18,511 bases of DNA. Source: Chloroflexota bacterium (GTDB taxonomy: Bacteria; Chloroflexota; Limnocylindria; Limnocylindrales; CSP1-4). The notes under the pieces were generated by a model, which was not told the origin of the DNA, searched no databases, and worked only from the letters and a program-made list of their open reading frames with translations. The stretch lies in the NCBI GenBank assembly GCA_013696275.1, contig JACCYW010000334.1, positions 1-18,511 of the forward strand. Direction: 5' to 3'. A program made the position numbers and the translations under genes. Positions 1 through 5,877 of this stretch are shown here, piece after piece; the stretch's first letter is position 1; every line of letters starts with the position of its first letter.

Positions 1-115
1 GGAACTTCTCGCGAACGCCGTCGTGGTCGGCAACGGCCGAGACAGCTTGGGCCGCTAAGAGTGAGGCCATGAGCGCGACCATCACCGCGATCCTGCCGCT
101 GCGCACGTGAACCAT
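1..115 (-). CDS. N-terminus of a secreted protein, cut by the window edge
   Basis: Reading the minus strand from an ATG at 115 gives 38 open codons that run off the left edge. The peptide begins MVHVRSGR and continues with a hydrophobic core rich in Ala, Val, Leu and Met (about residues 9-24). AQAVSAVA follows, which fits a Sec signal peptide with cleavage near residue 27, and then a charged mature start (DHDGVREKF). A GGGAGG Shine-Dalgarno lies at 122-127, six bases upstream of the ATG, which supports the start. The mature protein is outside the window, so no function can be assigned beyond probable export or lipid-free secretion. Confidence 0.6.
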   Translation of the reverse strand, partial: MVHVRSGRIAVMVALMASLLAAQAVSAVADHDGVREKF

Positions 116-148
116 CCCGAACCTCCCGAGGCCTCGCGGCGCGCTCGG

Positions 149-163
149 GGCCCTTTGCGGGCC
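149..163 (-). other. Small GC-rich hairpin in the 5' leader of the secreted-protein gene
   Basis: GGCCC (149-153) and GGGCC (159-163) can pair around a five-base loop. This would lie in the 5' untranslated leader of the minus-strand secreted-protein gene. There is no T-run, so it is not an obvious terminator. The function is unknown, and GC-rich DNA makes such short stems common. Confidence 0.2.
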
Positions 164-274
164 GCATACGATTGAGCGTCCTTGCACCGACCGCGATGAA
201 GGCGTCACGGTGCTCTTCTTGCAACGAGTCGTCAAGGAGCGTAAGGCCCGGGTTCTAGCCGACGGCGAAAGCAA

Positions 275-426
275 ACCTGCACCTTGCACCACAACGTGGT
301 CACCTGGGACCCCTTGGCCGAGATCTGCGGCCAGTACCTCGGCAAGGGGCGAGTTAGCAGTCCGGGGCTCGACTGCCAGACTTGAAGCGGGATCGTCGTC
401 GACCGGAGGTGCGGGCGCTCGGTAGG
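275..426 (+). pseudogene. Decayed single-stranded DNA-binding protein (ssb) remnant
   Basis: Pieces of the SSB OB-fold can be read here in two frames. From 287 the frame gives HHNVVTWDPLAEICGQYLGK, which matches the SSB core block (WHxVVxWxxLAExxxxYLxKG). After KGR the sequence resembles VYVEGRLQT but carries indels: CGA CTG (370-375) and CAG ACT (377-382) are separated by one extra C. IVVD at 392-403 and EVRALGR at 406-426 then match the end of the OB fold (TEIVVDxVRxLGR), again in different frames. No N-terminal third is visible, about 15 residues before IVVD are missing, and a TGA lies at 383-385. An intact ssb is present at 5011-5460, so this would be a second, dead paralogue. It lies just upstream of the cupin gene. 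Confidence 0.55.
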
Positions 427-460
427 CTAACCATTTCGACGCAAGACATCGGCGAAAAGC

Positions 461-465
461 GGAGG
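461..465 (+). promoter_or_regulatory. Shine-Dalgarno of the cupin gene
   Basis: GGAGG sits six bases before the ATG at 472. It decides the start of the cupin gene in favour of this ATG over the open reading that extends further upstream to 382, because that extension overlaps the ssb remnant. Confidence 0.7.
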
Positions 466-471
466 TACTCG

Positions 472-861
472 ATGAGCACATTCCGACCGGTCGTAGTTCA
501 TCATCCGGAGCAGGAAGTACCTGCGCCAGTGATGTCCGGCACGGAACGGCGGCAGCAGTTCGAGCGCGAAGGCCGCTGGGCCGACTGGATCAAGAACGAT
601 GCGGGCGATACGAGTGACTGGCACCATCATGCTGCCAACGACACCTACGTCTACGTCAGCCGTGGGTCCGTGACGATCGAGTTCGGCCCGGGTGGAGCCG
701 AGAGCGTCGTGGCGCGGGCCGGCGACTTCTTCATCGTCCCGTCCCAGACAATCCACCGTGAAAAGACCGGCCACGATGCCGGCCTCGAGGCGTTCATCGT
801 GCGCGCCGGCGGCGAGCCGGAGCACATCAATGTGGATGGCCCTGAATTGGCGGAAGGCTAA
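472..861 (+). CDS. Small single-domain cupin protein
   Basis: This 129-residue protein is a one-domain cupin, a beta-barrel fold that usually binds a metal through His residues. Cupin motif 1 is visible as DWHHHAANDTYVYVSRG (residues 49-65), with His at 51-53. The Glu common in this motif is not at its usual place. Motif 2 appears as AGDFFIVPSQTIHREKT (83-99), with Pro90 and His95. A central glycine-rich turn (FGPGGAE) joins the strands. No signal peptide or membrane segment is present, so it is probably cytoplasmic. Cupins of this size can be enzymes, sugar or hormone-like ligand binders, or storage-like proteins, and the sequence does not reveal the substrate. Its stop overlaps the stop of the convergent gene on the other strand. 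No clear promoter was found. Confidence 0.85.
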   Translation: MSTFRPVVVHHPEQEVPAPVMSGTERRQQFEREGRWADWIKNDAGDTSDWHHHAANDTYVYVSRGSVTIEFGPGGAESVVARAGDFFIVPSQTIHREKTGHDAGLEAFIVRAGGEPEHINVDGPELAEG

Positions 862-1181
862 AGCTCACCGGGGACGCACCTACTTCGGCACCCGCCCTCG
901 CTGATCGCCCGGAGCGTCTTCGCCATCTCGCGCACGGCGGCTTCCTCGGACTCTGCTACAGCCGTCCACTCCCGGCTCCGCAGCCCGACCACGGCCCGCT
1001 CGGACGGATCGAAGGCGTACTGCACCCACTCCCGCCGCTCGTTATGGAAGGAAGGGCGCCCGACGTGCCAGCCGGCCGGCGTGGCGTCGTGGAGTGCGCT
1101 CCAGTCTGGTGGTGGCGGCATCTGGAACCGGCCATATGGATCCCTCCACCACCAAGCCGGCAAGCGCTTCCGAGGCCCCAC
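858..1181 (-). CDS. Small Trp-rich conserved-looking protein of unknown function
   Basis: The frame encodes up to 107 residues from a GTG at 1181, preceded by GAGGT at 1187-1191 (five-base gap). An internal ATG at 1121 would give 87 residues and may be the true start. It comes just before the block that looks protein-like, PDWSALHDATPAGWHVGRPS, followed by HNERREWVQYAFDPSER and VVGLRSREWTAVAESEEA. The composition (Trp, Arg, Glu, ordered alternation) and the amphipathic helix at the end (VREMAKTLRAIS) look like a real folded protein rather than a shadow. I recall similar short hypothetical proteins in Actinobacteria and Chloroflexota but cannot name a family. There is no signal peptide, membrane segment or catalytic motif. 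It is convergent with the cupin gene, overlapping it by four bases. Confidence 0.6.
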   Translation of the reverse strand: MGPRKRLPAWWWRDPYGRFQMPPPPDWSALHDATPAGWHVGRPSFHNERREWVQYAFDPSERAVVGLRSREWTAVAESEEAAVREMAKTLRAISEGGCRSRCVPGEL

Positions 1182-1358
1182 GCGCTACCTCGCAGGCGTG
1201 TCAGCTGGAAGCCACTGGGGATTCGCCAGCCGGGGGGCGCCAGCACCAGCCACGGGGACCGGACCGTCCGAGGACCCTACCCGGGGTTGACATCACACCC
1301 AGAATGAGGCCACGGCGCGGGGAGTAGGCAACGAACGACCAGTCGCCGCCGCGCGTCG

Positions 1359-1379
1359 GGGCGCAAAGCGCCCGGGAGG
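1359..1379 (+). promoter_or_regulatory. Hairpin abutting the Shine-Dalgarno of the GH43 gene
   Basis: GGGCGC (1359-1364) and GCGCCC (1368-1373) form a perfect six-base-pair stem with an AAA loop. The Shine-Dalgarno GGGAGG follows immediately at 1374-1379, six bases before the ATG at 1386. The Shine-Dalgarno itself stays single-stranded in this fold, so the hairpin could present the site or block ribosome entry. Any regulatory role is inference. Confidence 0.35.
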
Positions 1380-1385
1380 CTCGCG

Positions 1386-3419
1386 ATGATCCGCCTCGGT
1401 GGGGGGTTCTTCGGCAGTTTCGTCAGCCGCGGGACGGTGTCGGGGCGGGGGCCCAAGCGACGCCCCGCCCTCGCCCTCCTTGTAGCGCTCGTGATGATCG
1501 CGCTGGGGTCGATCTCGCCTTCGATCGTCATCGCCGCAGGCGGTTCCTACGAAAACCCGTTGCCGATCCGCACGCAGAGCGGCGAGAGCGTCGAAAGCTG
1601 CGCCGATCCGACCGTCATCCGGGGCCGCGGCGAGGACGCCGGGTTCTGGTACATGTACTGCACCACCGACCCCCTGAACGACGCGGACCGAGACGAGTCG
1701 GGCGAATACCGGTTTCGGTTCATCCCGATGTTCCGGTCGCGAGACCTCGTTCAATGGCGCTACATGGGTGACGCGTTCGACTCCTTGCCGTCATGGGGTA
1801 ACGAAGCGTTCGGCTTCCTTTGGGCACCCGAGATCGCCTACTTCAACGGCCGCTACTACCTGTACTACGCGATCACGAACACGGTGCCCGAGGTCAGCGG
1901 ATCGCCAGACTGGTGCGAATGGGACCCGGCCATAGGCGTCGCCACCAGCGCCAGTCCGCTCGGACCCTGGACCGATCACGGGAGCCCCGTCGTGGCGCCT
2001 CGCCCGGTGGGCTCACCCGAGGATTGTGACTTCCTCGCGACCATCGACCCCGAGGTCATCAAGACGCGTGGCGGTGAGCGGCACATCTATTACGGGAGCT
2101 TTTACGGCGGACTCGAGGTCCGCGACCTTTCGCCCAGCGGCTTCGGAGCGCCCGAGGAGAGTGCCGAAGTGGTCCTGCTGCCGGAGCGGGGAGAGGCGCC
2201 GGAGGTTGTCCGACGCGGCGGCTACTACTACATGTTCTACTCCGCCGCCACGTGCTGCGACAGCGCGATGAGCGGTTACCTCGTCATGGTGGGGCGCTCG
2301 ACCAGCCCCAAGGGTCCGTTCCTGGACCGGCAGGGACGCTCCTTCCTAGCCCCTCGCGTAGGCGGGACGCCCGTCCTTGCGGCGAACGGAAACCGATGGC
2401 TGGCCCCGGGCCACAACACCGTCCTTCGTGACTTCGACGGGCAGTGGTGGACGATATACCACGCGATCGATCGAGCTGATCCGCACTTCCAGGACCGCAC
2501 TTTCTTCACCAAGCGGCCCGCACTTCTCGACCCGCTCGACTGGATGGCCGGATGGCCTGACGTGCGAGCCGGTCGATGGGCGTCGGACCAGCCGATGCCG
2601 GGACCGGCCGCTCAGCCGGGCGAGACGACGCGATACGAACCTGCCCAGCCTAGGGATCCCGAGTTGGGCACCCTGATCGCCGGTCGCTCCGACGACTTCG
2701 ACGACGGGCTGGCGAGCCAGTGGGCTTGGATACGGCAGCCGCCAGAAGGGACCGCCGAGGTGGTCGACGGTCGCCTACGCTTCCGCACGCAGAACGCAGA
2801 CCTGTTCGAGGAGTCCAACAACGCCTCGGTCCTGGTGCAGCCGGCTCCTGACAGGGACTACGTCGTCGAGACCCGCATGCGGTTGGATCTGCCGCGGGAC
2901 GGCGACGTCTGGTTCAACCAGGCGGGCCTCGTCATCTACGGGAACGACGACAACTACGTCAAACTCGTTCACCTTGGCATCGGCCCCACGCGCCAGATCG
3001 AGTTCGGCAAGGAAACGTCTCCGCGCCCGCGACTGTACCCACCGCGCTTCGGGACGAGCCGAGCCGGACCGCCTGGTCTATGGACGTACTTACGCATCGT
3101 GCGGACGTCCAATGGGGAGCGTGAATTTTACGAAGCGTGGTCCAGTTCGAACGGCATGGACTGGGTGCGCGGCGCGACGTGGACTCACCGCCTCGGCGCA
3201 GGCGCAAGGATCGGACTGGTGGCCATGGCGGGCGAGGGGTTCACGGCCCATTTCGACTATGTCCGCGTGTATCGTCTACGGTCAGGCTCGGCGCTTGTTC
3301 CCGCCCCAGATGGCACACCGACCGTCGAATACGGACCGGGTCCCTGGGCGGTCGACCGCGGCAGCATCCACGGCTTGGCCAACGTGCGGCGGACGTACTA
3401 CCGGCAGGTCGAGCGCTAG
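1386..3419 (+). CDS. Secreted GH43-family glycoside hydrolase with C-terminal beta-sandwich domain
   Basis: This 677-residue exported enzyme probably cleaves arabinose- or xylose-containing polysaccharides outside the cell. A signal peptide is visible: basic GPKRRPAL at 22-29, hydrophobic LALLVALVMIALG, and likely cleavage near VIAA (48-51). The five-bladed GH43 catalytic domain spans about 57-400. Candidate catalytic residues are Asp74 (CADPTV, base), Asp221 (ATIDPEV, pKa modulator) and Glu270 (GEAPEVV, acid). His343 in APGHNTV matches the metal-linked His of the family. Typical blade strands such as NGRYYLYY and GGYYYMFYS are present. Residues about 435-632 resemble the concanavalin-like domain that follows GH43 xylosidases (DDFDDGLASQWAW, QAGLVIYGNDDNYVKL). 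The start is set by GGGAGG at 1374-1379. The gene stands alone with no visible transporter partner. The exact substrate cannot be told. Confidence 0.85.
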   Translation: MIRLGGGFFGSFVSRGTVSGRGPKRRPALALLVALVMIALGSISPSIVIAAGGSYENPLPIRTQSGESVESCADPTVIRGRGEDAGFWYMYCTTDPLNDADRDESGEYRFRFIPMFRSRDLVQWRYMGDAFDSLPSWGNEAFGFLWAPEIAYFNGRYYLYYAITNTVPEVSGSPDWCEWDPAIGVATSASPLGPWTDHGSPVVAPRPVGSPEDCDFLATIDPEVIKTRGGERHIYYGSFYGGLEVRDLSPSGFGAPEESAEVVLLPERGEAPEVVRRGGYYYMFYSAATCCDSAMSGYLVMVGRSTSPKGPFLDRQGRSFLAPRVGGTPVLAANGNRWLAPGHNTVLRDFDGQWWTIYHAIDRADPHFQDRTFFTKRPALLDPLDWMAGWPDVRAGRWASDQPMPGPAAQPGETTRYEPAQPRDPELGTLIAGRSDDFDDGLASQWAWIRQPPEGTAEVVDGRLRFRTQNADLFEESNNASVLVQPAPDRDYVVETRMRLDLPRDGDVWFNQAGLVIYGNDDNYVKLVHLGIGPTRQIEFGKETSPRPRLYPPRFGTSRAGPPGLWTYLRIVRTSNGEREFYEAWSSSNGMDWVRGATWTHRLGAGARIGLVAMAGEGFTAHFDYVRVYRLRSGSALVPAPDGTPTVEYGPGPWAVDRGSIHGLANVRRTYYRQVER

Positions 3420-3442
3420 GATCCAGGGCCCCTAGGACGCTC
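3411..3442 (+). terminator. Possible terminator hairpin overlapping the GH43 stop
   Basis: GAGCGCTAGG (3411-3420) can pair with CCTAG (3431-3435) and CGCTC (3438-3442), giving ten pairs with a two-base bulge and a ten-base loop. The stem includes the TAG stop of the hydrolase gene. No strong T-run follows (TCATGGTGTCC), so intrinsic termination is plausible but not shown. Confidence 0.35.
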
Positions 3443-3580
3443 TCATGGTGTCCTCATGATCGGGAGCTTCGTGCTTTGCGCTGGTTGAGGGTTGTGAGTG
3501 GCGTCGACCCCGACGCCTGTAGCGCGGCGCACTTCTCTCCCTCCCCGGAGCATGGTGCGACGGGCGCGGTAGGCGGGCGG

Positions 3581-3622
3581 GCGACCCCCTCGTATGCGAT
3601 GCTTGTAAACCGAAAGGGTCGC
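3581..3622. repeat. Imperfect inverted repeat plus a 12-bp palindrome
   Basis: GCGACCCCCTCG (3581-3592) and CGAAAGGGTCGC (3611-3622) are inverted copies with two mismatches, separated by 18 bases. The right arm overlaps a perfect palindrome GGGTCGCGACCC (3616-3627). This could be a hairpin, a protein-binding site or a chance result of GC-rich sequence. No neighbouring gene start points to a regulatory role. Confidence 0.35.
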
Positions 3623-3896
3623 GACCCATGCCGGGTCCAGCCTTGGGGAGCAGGTTCGGGATCATGTGACGTTTCTCGAGAACCTGTACGAGACCACGGG
3701 CACGTTGACTGAACTTTGACTCCCCACAGGGCCAGCGGCGCGCTACGAGATAAGCGAGTCGAGATCCGCGACAAACCAGACGCACGTTAAGTACTGGCTC
3801 GCACGAGGCGATGCGCTCTGGCACCTCGACTTCGACTTCGAGGGTCTTGAGGTCCCGATCGAGGCTCAGGTCACCGCGACTCTTGAGCTTAGGTAA
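3609..3896 (+). pseudogene. Possible coding remnant interrupted by a stop codon
   Basis: One frame reads about 36 residues (ending DHVTFLENLYETTGTLTEL), then a TGA at 3717-3719. In the same frame it continues for 58 more residues to a TAG/TAA-type end near 3896, including ARYEISESRSATNQTHVKYW and ALWHLDFDFEGLEVPIEAQ. The second part has a sensible mix of hydrophobic and acidic residues in alternation, as in a beta-rich domain. There is no start codon with a ribosome site, and an in-frame TAA at 3606 closes the upstream end. I do not recognise the family. It could be a dead gene fragment or simply a chance open stretch. Confidence 0.3.
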
Positions 3897-4045
3897 CTCA
3901 TCCCTCTGAGTGTGGAAGGGTTGCGACCGGCAGGCGGTCATGTCAGTCGCCGTGATGCTCATTCGCGACATGGTGATCCACAATGAGCCCGACTGCCTTA
4001 TGGGCCCGATACAACTGGTCTACCCCAATCGCAGCGCGCGGCTGA

Positions 4046-4366
4046 TCAGCGGTGCCCATTGTCCACGACCTTCTCCTTGGTCCCAGACACGCGTTCGGGG
4101 AAGAAGGCGTTGCCGCTGCTGGCCAGACCCAGGATGGGCAACTCGCCCAGACCCGGTGTCGCACGCATCCGGGCGATGGCGCCCGGCGCGTCCAGCAGGC
4201 CGTCCAGTCGGTCGACGATGGCCAGCTGTGAGCCCTGAGCGTGAGCCAGGCCAGCGTCGACCTCGGTCGCCGCGACGACCCTCACACCGTGCGACTGCAG
4301 CATGGTCGCTACACGTGCCGCCTCGTCACGATCCGAACCGAGGAGCAGTACATGCTCGGGAGTCAT
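4046..4366 (-). CDS. Degenerate response-regulator receiver-like protein
   Basis: This 106-residue protein has the beta-alpha layout of a CheY-like receiver: HVLLLGSDRDEAARVATML (5-23), then HGVRVVAATEVDAGL, QLAIVDRLDG and LPILGLASSG. Asp52 in AIVD sits where the phospho-accepting Asp is expected. The usual acidic pair after strand 1 is replaced by Gly10-Ser11, with only Asp12 left. The Thr/Ser switch position reads Ala-Ser, and the last strand-helix unit with the conserved Lys is short or missing. It is therefore probably not phosphorylated in the normal way. A GGAGG at 4377-4381 precedes the ATG by ten bases. A GTG two codons earlier (4372) is closer to it and is an alternative start. There is no output domain and no adjacent histidine kinase. 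The gene is divergent from rpsF. Confidence 0.65.
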   Translation of the reverse strand: MTPEHVLLLGSDRDEAARVATMLQSHGVRVVAATEVDAGLAHAQGSQLAIVDRLDGLLDAPGAIARMRATPGLGELPILGLASSGNAFFPERVSGTKEKVVDNGHR

Positions 4367-4453
4367 GGTCACTGTTCCTCCAGGCTTGGGCGAGGTGATC
4401 CGTCGCGGGCGGCGGACGTGACTGGCCCGTCGGCGAGTCAAGCAAAGCACCTC

Positions 4454-4462
4454 TGCTATGAT
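4454..4462 (+). promoter_or_regulatory. Extended -10 promoter of the rpsF operon
   Basis: TGCTATGAT is an extended -10 element (TGn plus TATGAT at 4457-4462). It lies in the divergent region between the receiver-like gene and rpsF, about 92 bases upstream of the rpsF ATG. No good -35 hexamer is present, which is usual when the extended -10 is strong. A leader of roughly 85 nt would result. Confidence 0.55.
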
Positions 4463-4525
4463 TCGCCGGTCCCTTTCCAGCTCCGCCGTCGCACCCCAAG
4501 GTCGAATGATCCCGAACGAGCGGAG

Positions 4526-4538
4526 CCATCCCCGATGG
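4526..4538 (+). promoter_or_regulatory. Hairpin in the rpsF leader next to its ribosome site
   Basis: CCATC (4526-4530) and GATGG (4534-4538) can pair around CCC. The GGAG ribosome site starts two bases later (4541-4544), ten bases before the ATG. Many bacteria control rpsF by binding of the S6:S18 complex to a leader hairpin with an exposed CCG. Whether this is such a site cannot be decided from one sequence. Confidence 0.3.
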
Positions 4539-4554
4539 AAGGAGCCCATCTACC

Positions 4555-4995
4555 ATGCGCCGTTATGAGTTGATGCTCGTCCTCCGTCCGGACGCCCCGG
4601 ATGACCGTGTCCAGGCGGTCCTCGATCGCGCCACCCGGACGATAGCCAGCGGTTCGGGCCAGATCGTCAAGGTCAGTCCGTGGGGTCGTCGTCGCCTGGC
4701 CTACCCGATCGGTCCATTCAACGAAGGCTCGTATCACATCATGCTCTTCGACGCGCCAGCCGAGGCGGTGTTGGAGCTGGAGCGGTCACTCAACATCACG
4801 GAAGAGGTGATGCGCCACCTGGTGACCCGGGTCGAACGGCCCGCTTCCGCAAGGCGCGCCGCTGGATCGGGCCAGGAGGATGAGCCCGCGCTCGCTCCGC
4901 CCGAGGAGGAGGAGGCCGCGCCGGAGGTCGGTTTCATCGACGAGTCGGAGACAGAAGCCGCTCCCGCCGCTATCGATCAGCCCCACCGCAGGTAG
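4555..4995 (+). CDS. rpsF: 30S ribosomal protein S6
   Basis: S6 binds S18 and 16S rRNA in the platform of the small subunit. The protein begins MRRYELMLVLRPD and shows the family blocks SPWGRRRLAYPIGPFNEGSY (residues 41-60) and LNITEEVMRHLVTRVE (79-94), the ferredoxin-like fold of S6. Bacterial S6 is often about 95-135 residues. This one has 146 because of a low-complexity acidic C-terminal tail from about residue 96 (EEEEAAPEV and similar). Acidic or Glu-rich tails also occur in other S6 proteins. GGAG at 4541-4544 is the likely ribosome site. It is the first gene of the rpsF-ssb-rpsR operon, with ssb starting 15 bases after its stop. Confidence 0.96.
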   Translation: MRRYELMLVLRPDAPDDRVQAVLDRATRTIASGSGQIVKVSPWGRRRLAYPIGPFNEGSYHIMLFDAPAEAVLELERSLNITEEVMRHLVTRVERPASARRAAGSGQEDEPALAPPEEEEAAPEVGFIDESETEAAPAAIDQPHRR

Positions 4996-5010
4996 TTCGG
5001 AGGTCGAGCC

Positions 5011-5460
5011 ATGTCGCTCAACAAGTGCATGATCATCGGCAATCTCGGTCGCGACCCCGAGATGCGCTACACGCCCAGCGGACAGGCAGTCACCCAGTTC
5101 ACCGTGGCCACCAACCGAAATTACCGGGACCAGCAGGGCGAGTGGCAGAAAGAGACCGAATGGTTCCGCATCGTGGTCTGGGGTCAGCAGGCGGAGCGCG
5201 TGGCCGAGAACCTGCGCAAGGGCAACAAGGTCTACATCGAGGGCCGCATCCAGACCAGGCAATGGGAGGATCAGAGCGGCCAGAAGCGCTACACCACGGA
5301 GCTCATCGCCAACCAGGTCACGTCGCTCGAGCGCCGCGAGCGCGATGAGGGGGATGCCCCGATGCCGGAGGACGGTCGCTCGCCAGCGGTCGCTCAGCCA
5401 GCTGCCGCCCGCCCCTCGCCGGCTTCTTCCGGCGAGGATTACGACGACCTTCCGTTCTGA
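5011..5460 (+). CDS. ssb: Single-stranded DNA-binding protein
   Basis: SSB coats single-stranded DNA during replication, recombination and repair and recruits partners through its C-terminal tip. The OB fold covers about residues 3-110: MSLNKCMIIGNLGRDPEMRY, TEWFRIVVWGQQAERVAENL, KGNKVYIEGRIQTRQWED and RYTTELIANQV. A Pro/Ala-rich linker follows, then the acidic tip DYDDLPF, the standard partner-binding peptide. At 149 residues the length is ordinary. A strong GGAGGT (4999-5004) sits six bases before the ATG. Its position between the two ribosomal genes is the common bacterial arrangement. The dead ssb copy at 275-426 differs in sequence (HHNVVTWDPLAEICGQYL versus WFRIVVWGQQAERVAENL), so it is a paralogue, not a recent duplicate. 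Confidence 0.97.
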   Translation: MSLNKCMIIGNLGRDPEMRYTPSGQAVTQFTVATNRNYRDQQGEWQKETEWFRIVVWGQQAERVAENLRKGNKVYIEGRIQTRQWEDQSGQKRYTTELIANQVTSLERRERDEGDAPMPEDGRSPAVAQPAAARPSPASSGEDYDDLPF

Positions 5461-5493
5461 CCGACAACCACCTGTCGAGAGAGGATCCCGCCG

Positions 5494-5760
5494 ATGCCTT
5501 TGCCCCGCACCCGCCGCCGCGACGACTCCTATCGGGACCGCCGCCGCCGGAAGGTCTGCGCCTTCTGCGCCGACCGCTCCGCGCAGATCGACTACAAGGA
5601 GGTCAATCGCCTTCGCCGCTACCTGTCGGAGCGGGCCAAGATCGAGCCGCGTCGCAAGACCGGGACATGCGCCGAGCATCAGCGCGCACTGTCCACGGCG
5701 CTGAAGCGAGCGCGCCACGTGGCGCTGCTCCCGTACGCCCCGCAGCATGTCCGGCCCTAG
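5494..5760 (+). CDS. rpsR: 30S ribosomal protein S18
   Basis: S18 pairs with S6 on the small-subunit platform. The 88-residue protein has a basic N-terminus (RTRRRDDSYRDRRRRK), then KVCAFCADRSAQIDYKEVNR and LRRYLSERAKIEPRRKTGTC, with the conserved block RARHVALLPYAP at the end. Cys22, Cys25 and Cys59 with His62 (TCAEHQ) look like the zinc-binding, Cys-containing S18 type, as opposed to the Cys-free type. GAGAGGA at 5478-5484 is the likely ribosome site. It closes the rpsF-ssb-rpsR operon, 33 bases after ssb. No clear terminator follows. Confidence 0.96.
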   Translation: MPLPRTRRRDDSYRDRRRRKVCAFCADRSAQIDYKEVNRLRRYLSERAKIEPRRKTGTCAEHQRALSTALKRARHVALLPYAPQHVRP

Positions 5761-5808
5761 GAGACCGGCACCTTGCTCTGCTGGGGCCGCCTTGGTGGCG
5801 CGCCCATC

Positions 5809-5853
5809 ATCGACCGCCCGGAGCTGAGTAGATCGACCCCCGGAGCTGGGTAG
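5809..5853 (+). repeat. Tandem duplication of about 22 bp before the exchanger gene
   Basis: Two adjacent copies, 5809-5831 and 5832-5853, differ by one extra G and one A/G change; each copy starts ATCGACC and ends with TAG. The repeat lies in the 117-bp gap between rpsR and the exchanger gene, just upstream of that gene. It looks like a replication-slippage duplication and could also duplicate a binding site. Confidence 0.7.
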
Positions 5854-5877
5854 TCAGCCCGGTGGATAGGCGCTGAC

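Larger units (their letters stand above)
3420..4045. other. 626-bp region without a confident gene
   Basis: No complete gene could be supported on either strand between the hydrolase stop and the receiver-like gene. Both strands carry medium-length open frames, but their translations are low in recognisable motifs and lack good ribosome sites. The stretch holds a possible terminator at its left end, a hairpin at 3581-3622, and a coding-like remnant at 3609-3896. From 3897 to 4045 nothing recognisable was seen. It looks like decayed accessory DNA. Confidence 0.5.

Noticed and set aside
210..425. 71-codon plus-strand frame as a gene
   Set aside because: The ssb-like sequence in this stretch lies in other frames, and this frame reads as low-complexity Ser/Thr/Ala.
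1287..1292. TTGACA as a -35 box for the GH43 gene
   Set aside because: No TANNNT hexamer lies 16-18 bases downstream (CCACGG region), so a promoter is not supported.
3593..3627. tRNA-like CTTGTAAA anticodon-loop sequence followed by GGGTCGCGACCC
   Set aside because: The bases around the loop (CGATG / ACCGA) cannot form an anticodon stem, and no acceptor or D arm could be found.
3432..3983. 183-codon minus-strand frame in the gene-poor gap
   Set aside because: There is no ribosome site, the composition is Arg/Ser/Pro-rich and typical of random GC-rich frames, and it overlaps the more protein-like plus-strand reading.
3910..4398. 162-codon plus-strand frame
   Set aside because: It is antisense to the receiver-like gene for most of its length, and its translation is Arg/Pro-rich without motifs.
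4786..5748. 320-codon open frame on the minus strand across rpsF, ssb and rpsR
   Set aside because: It is antisense to three certain genes, so it is a shadow of their codon bias.
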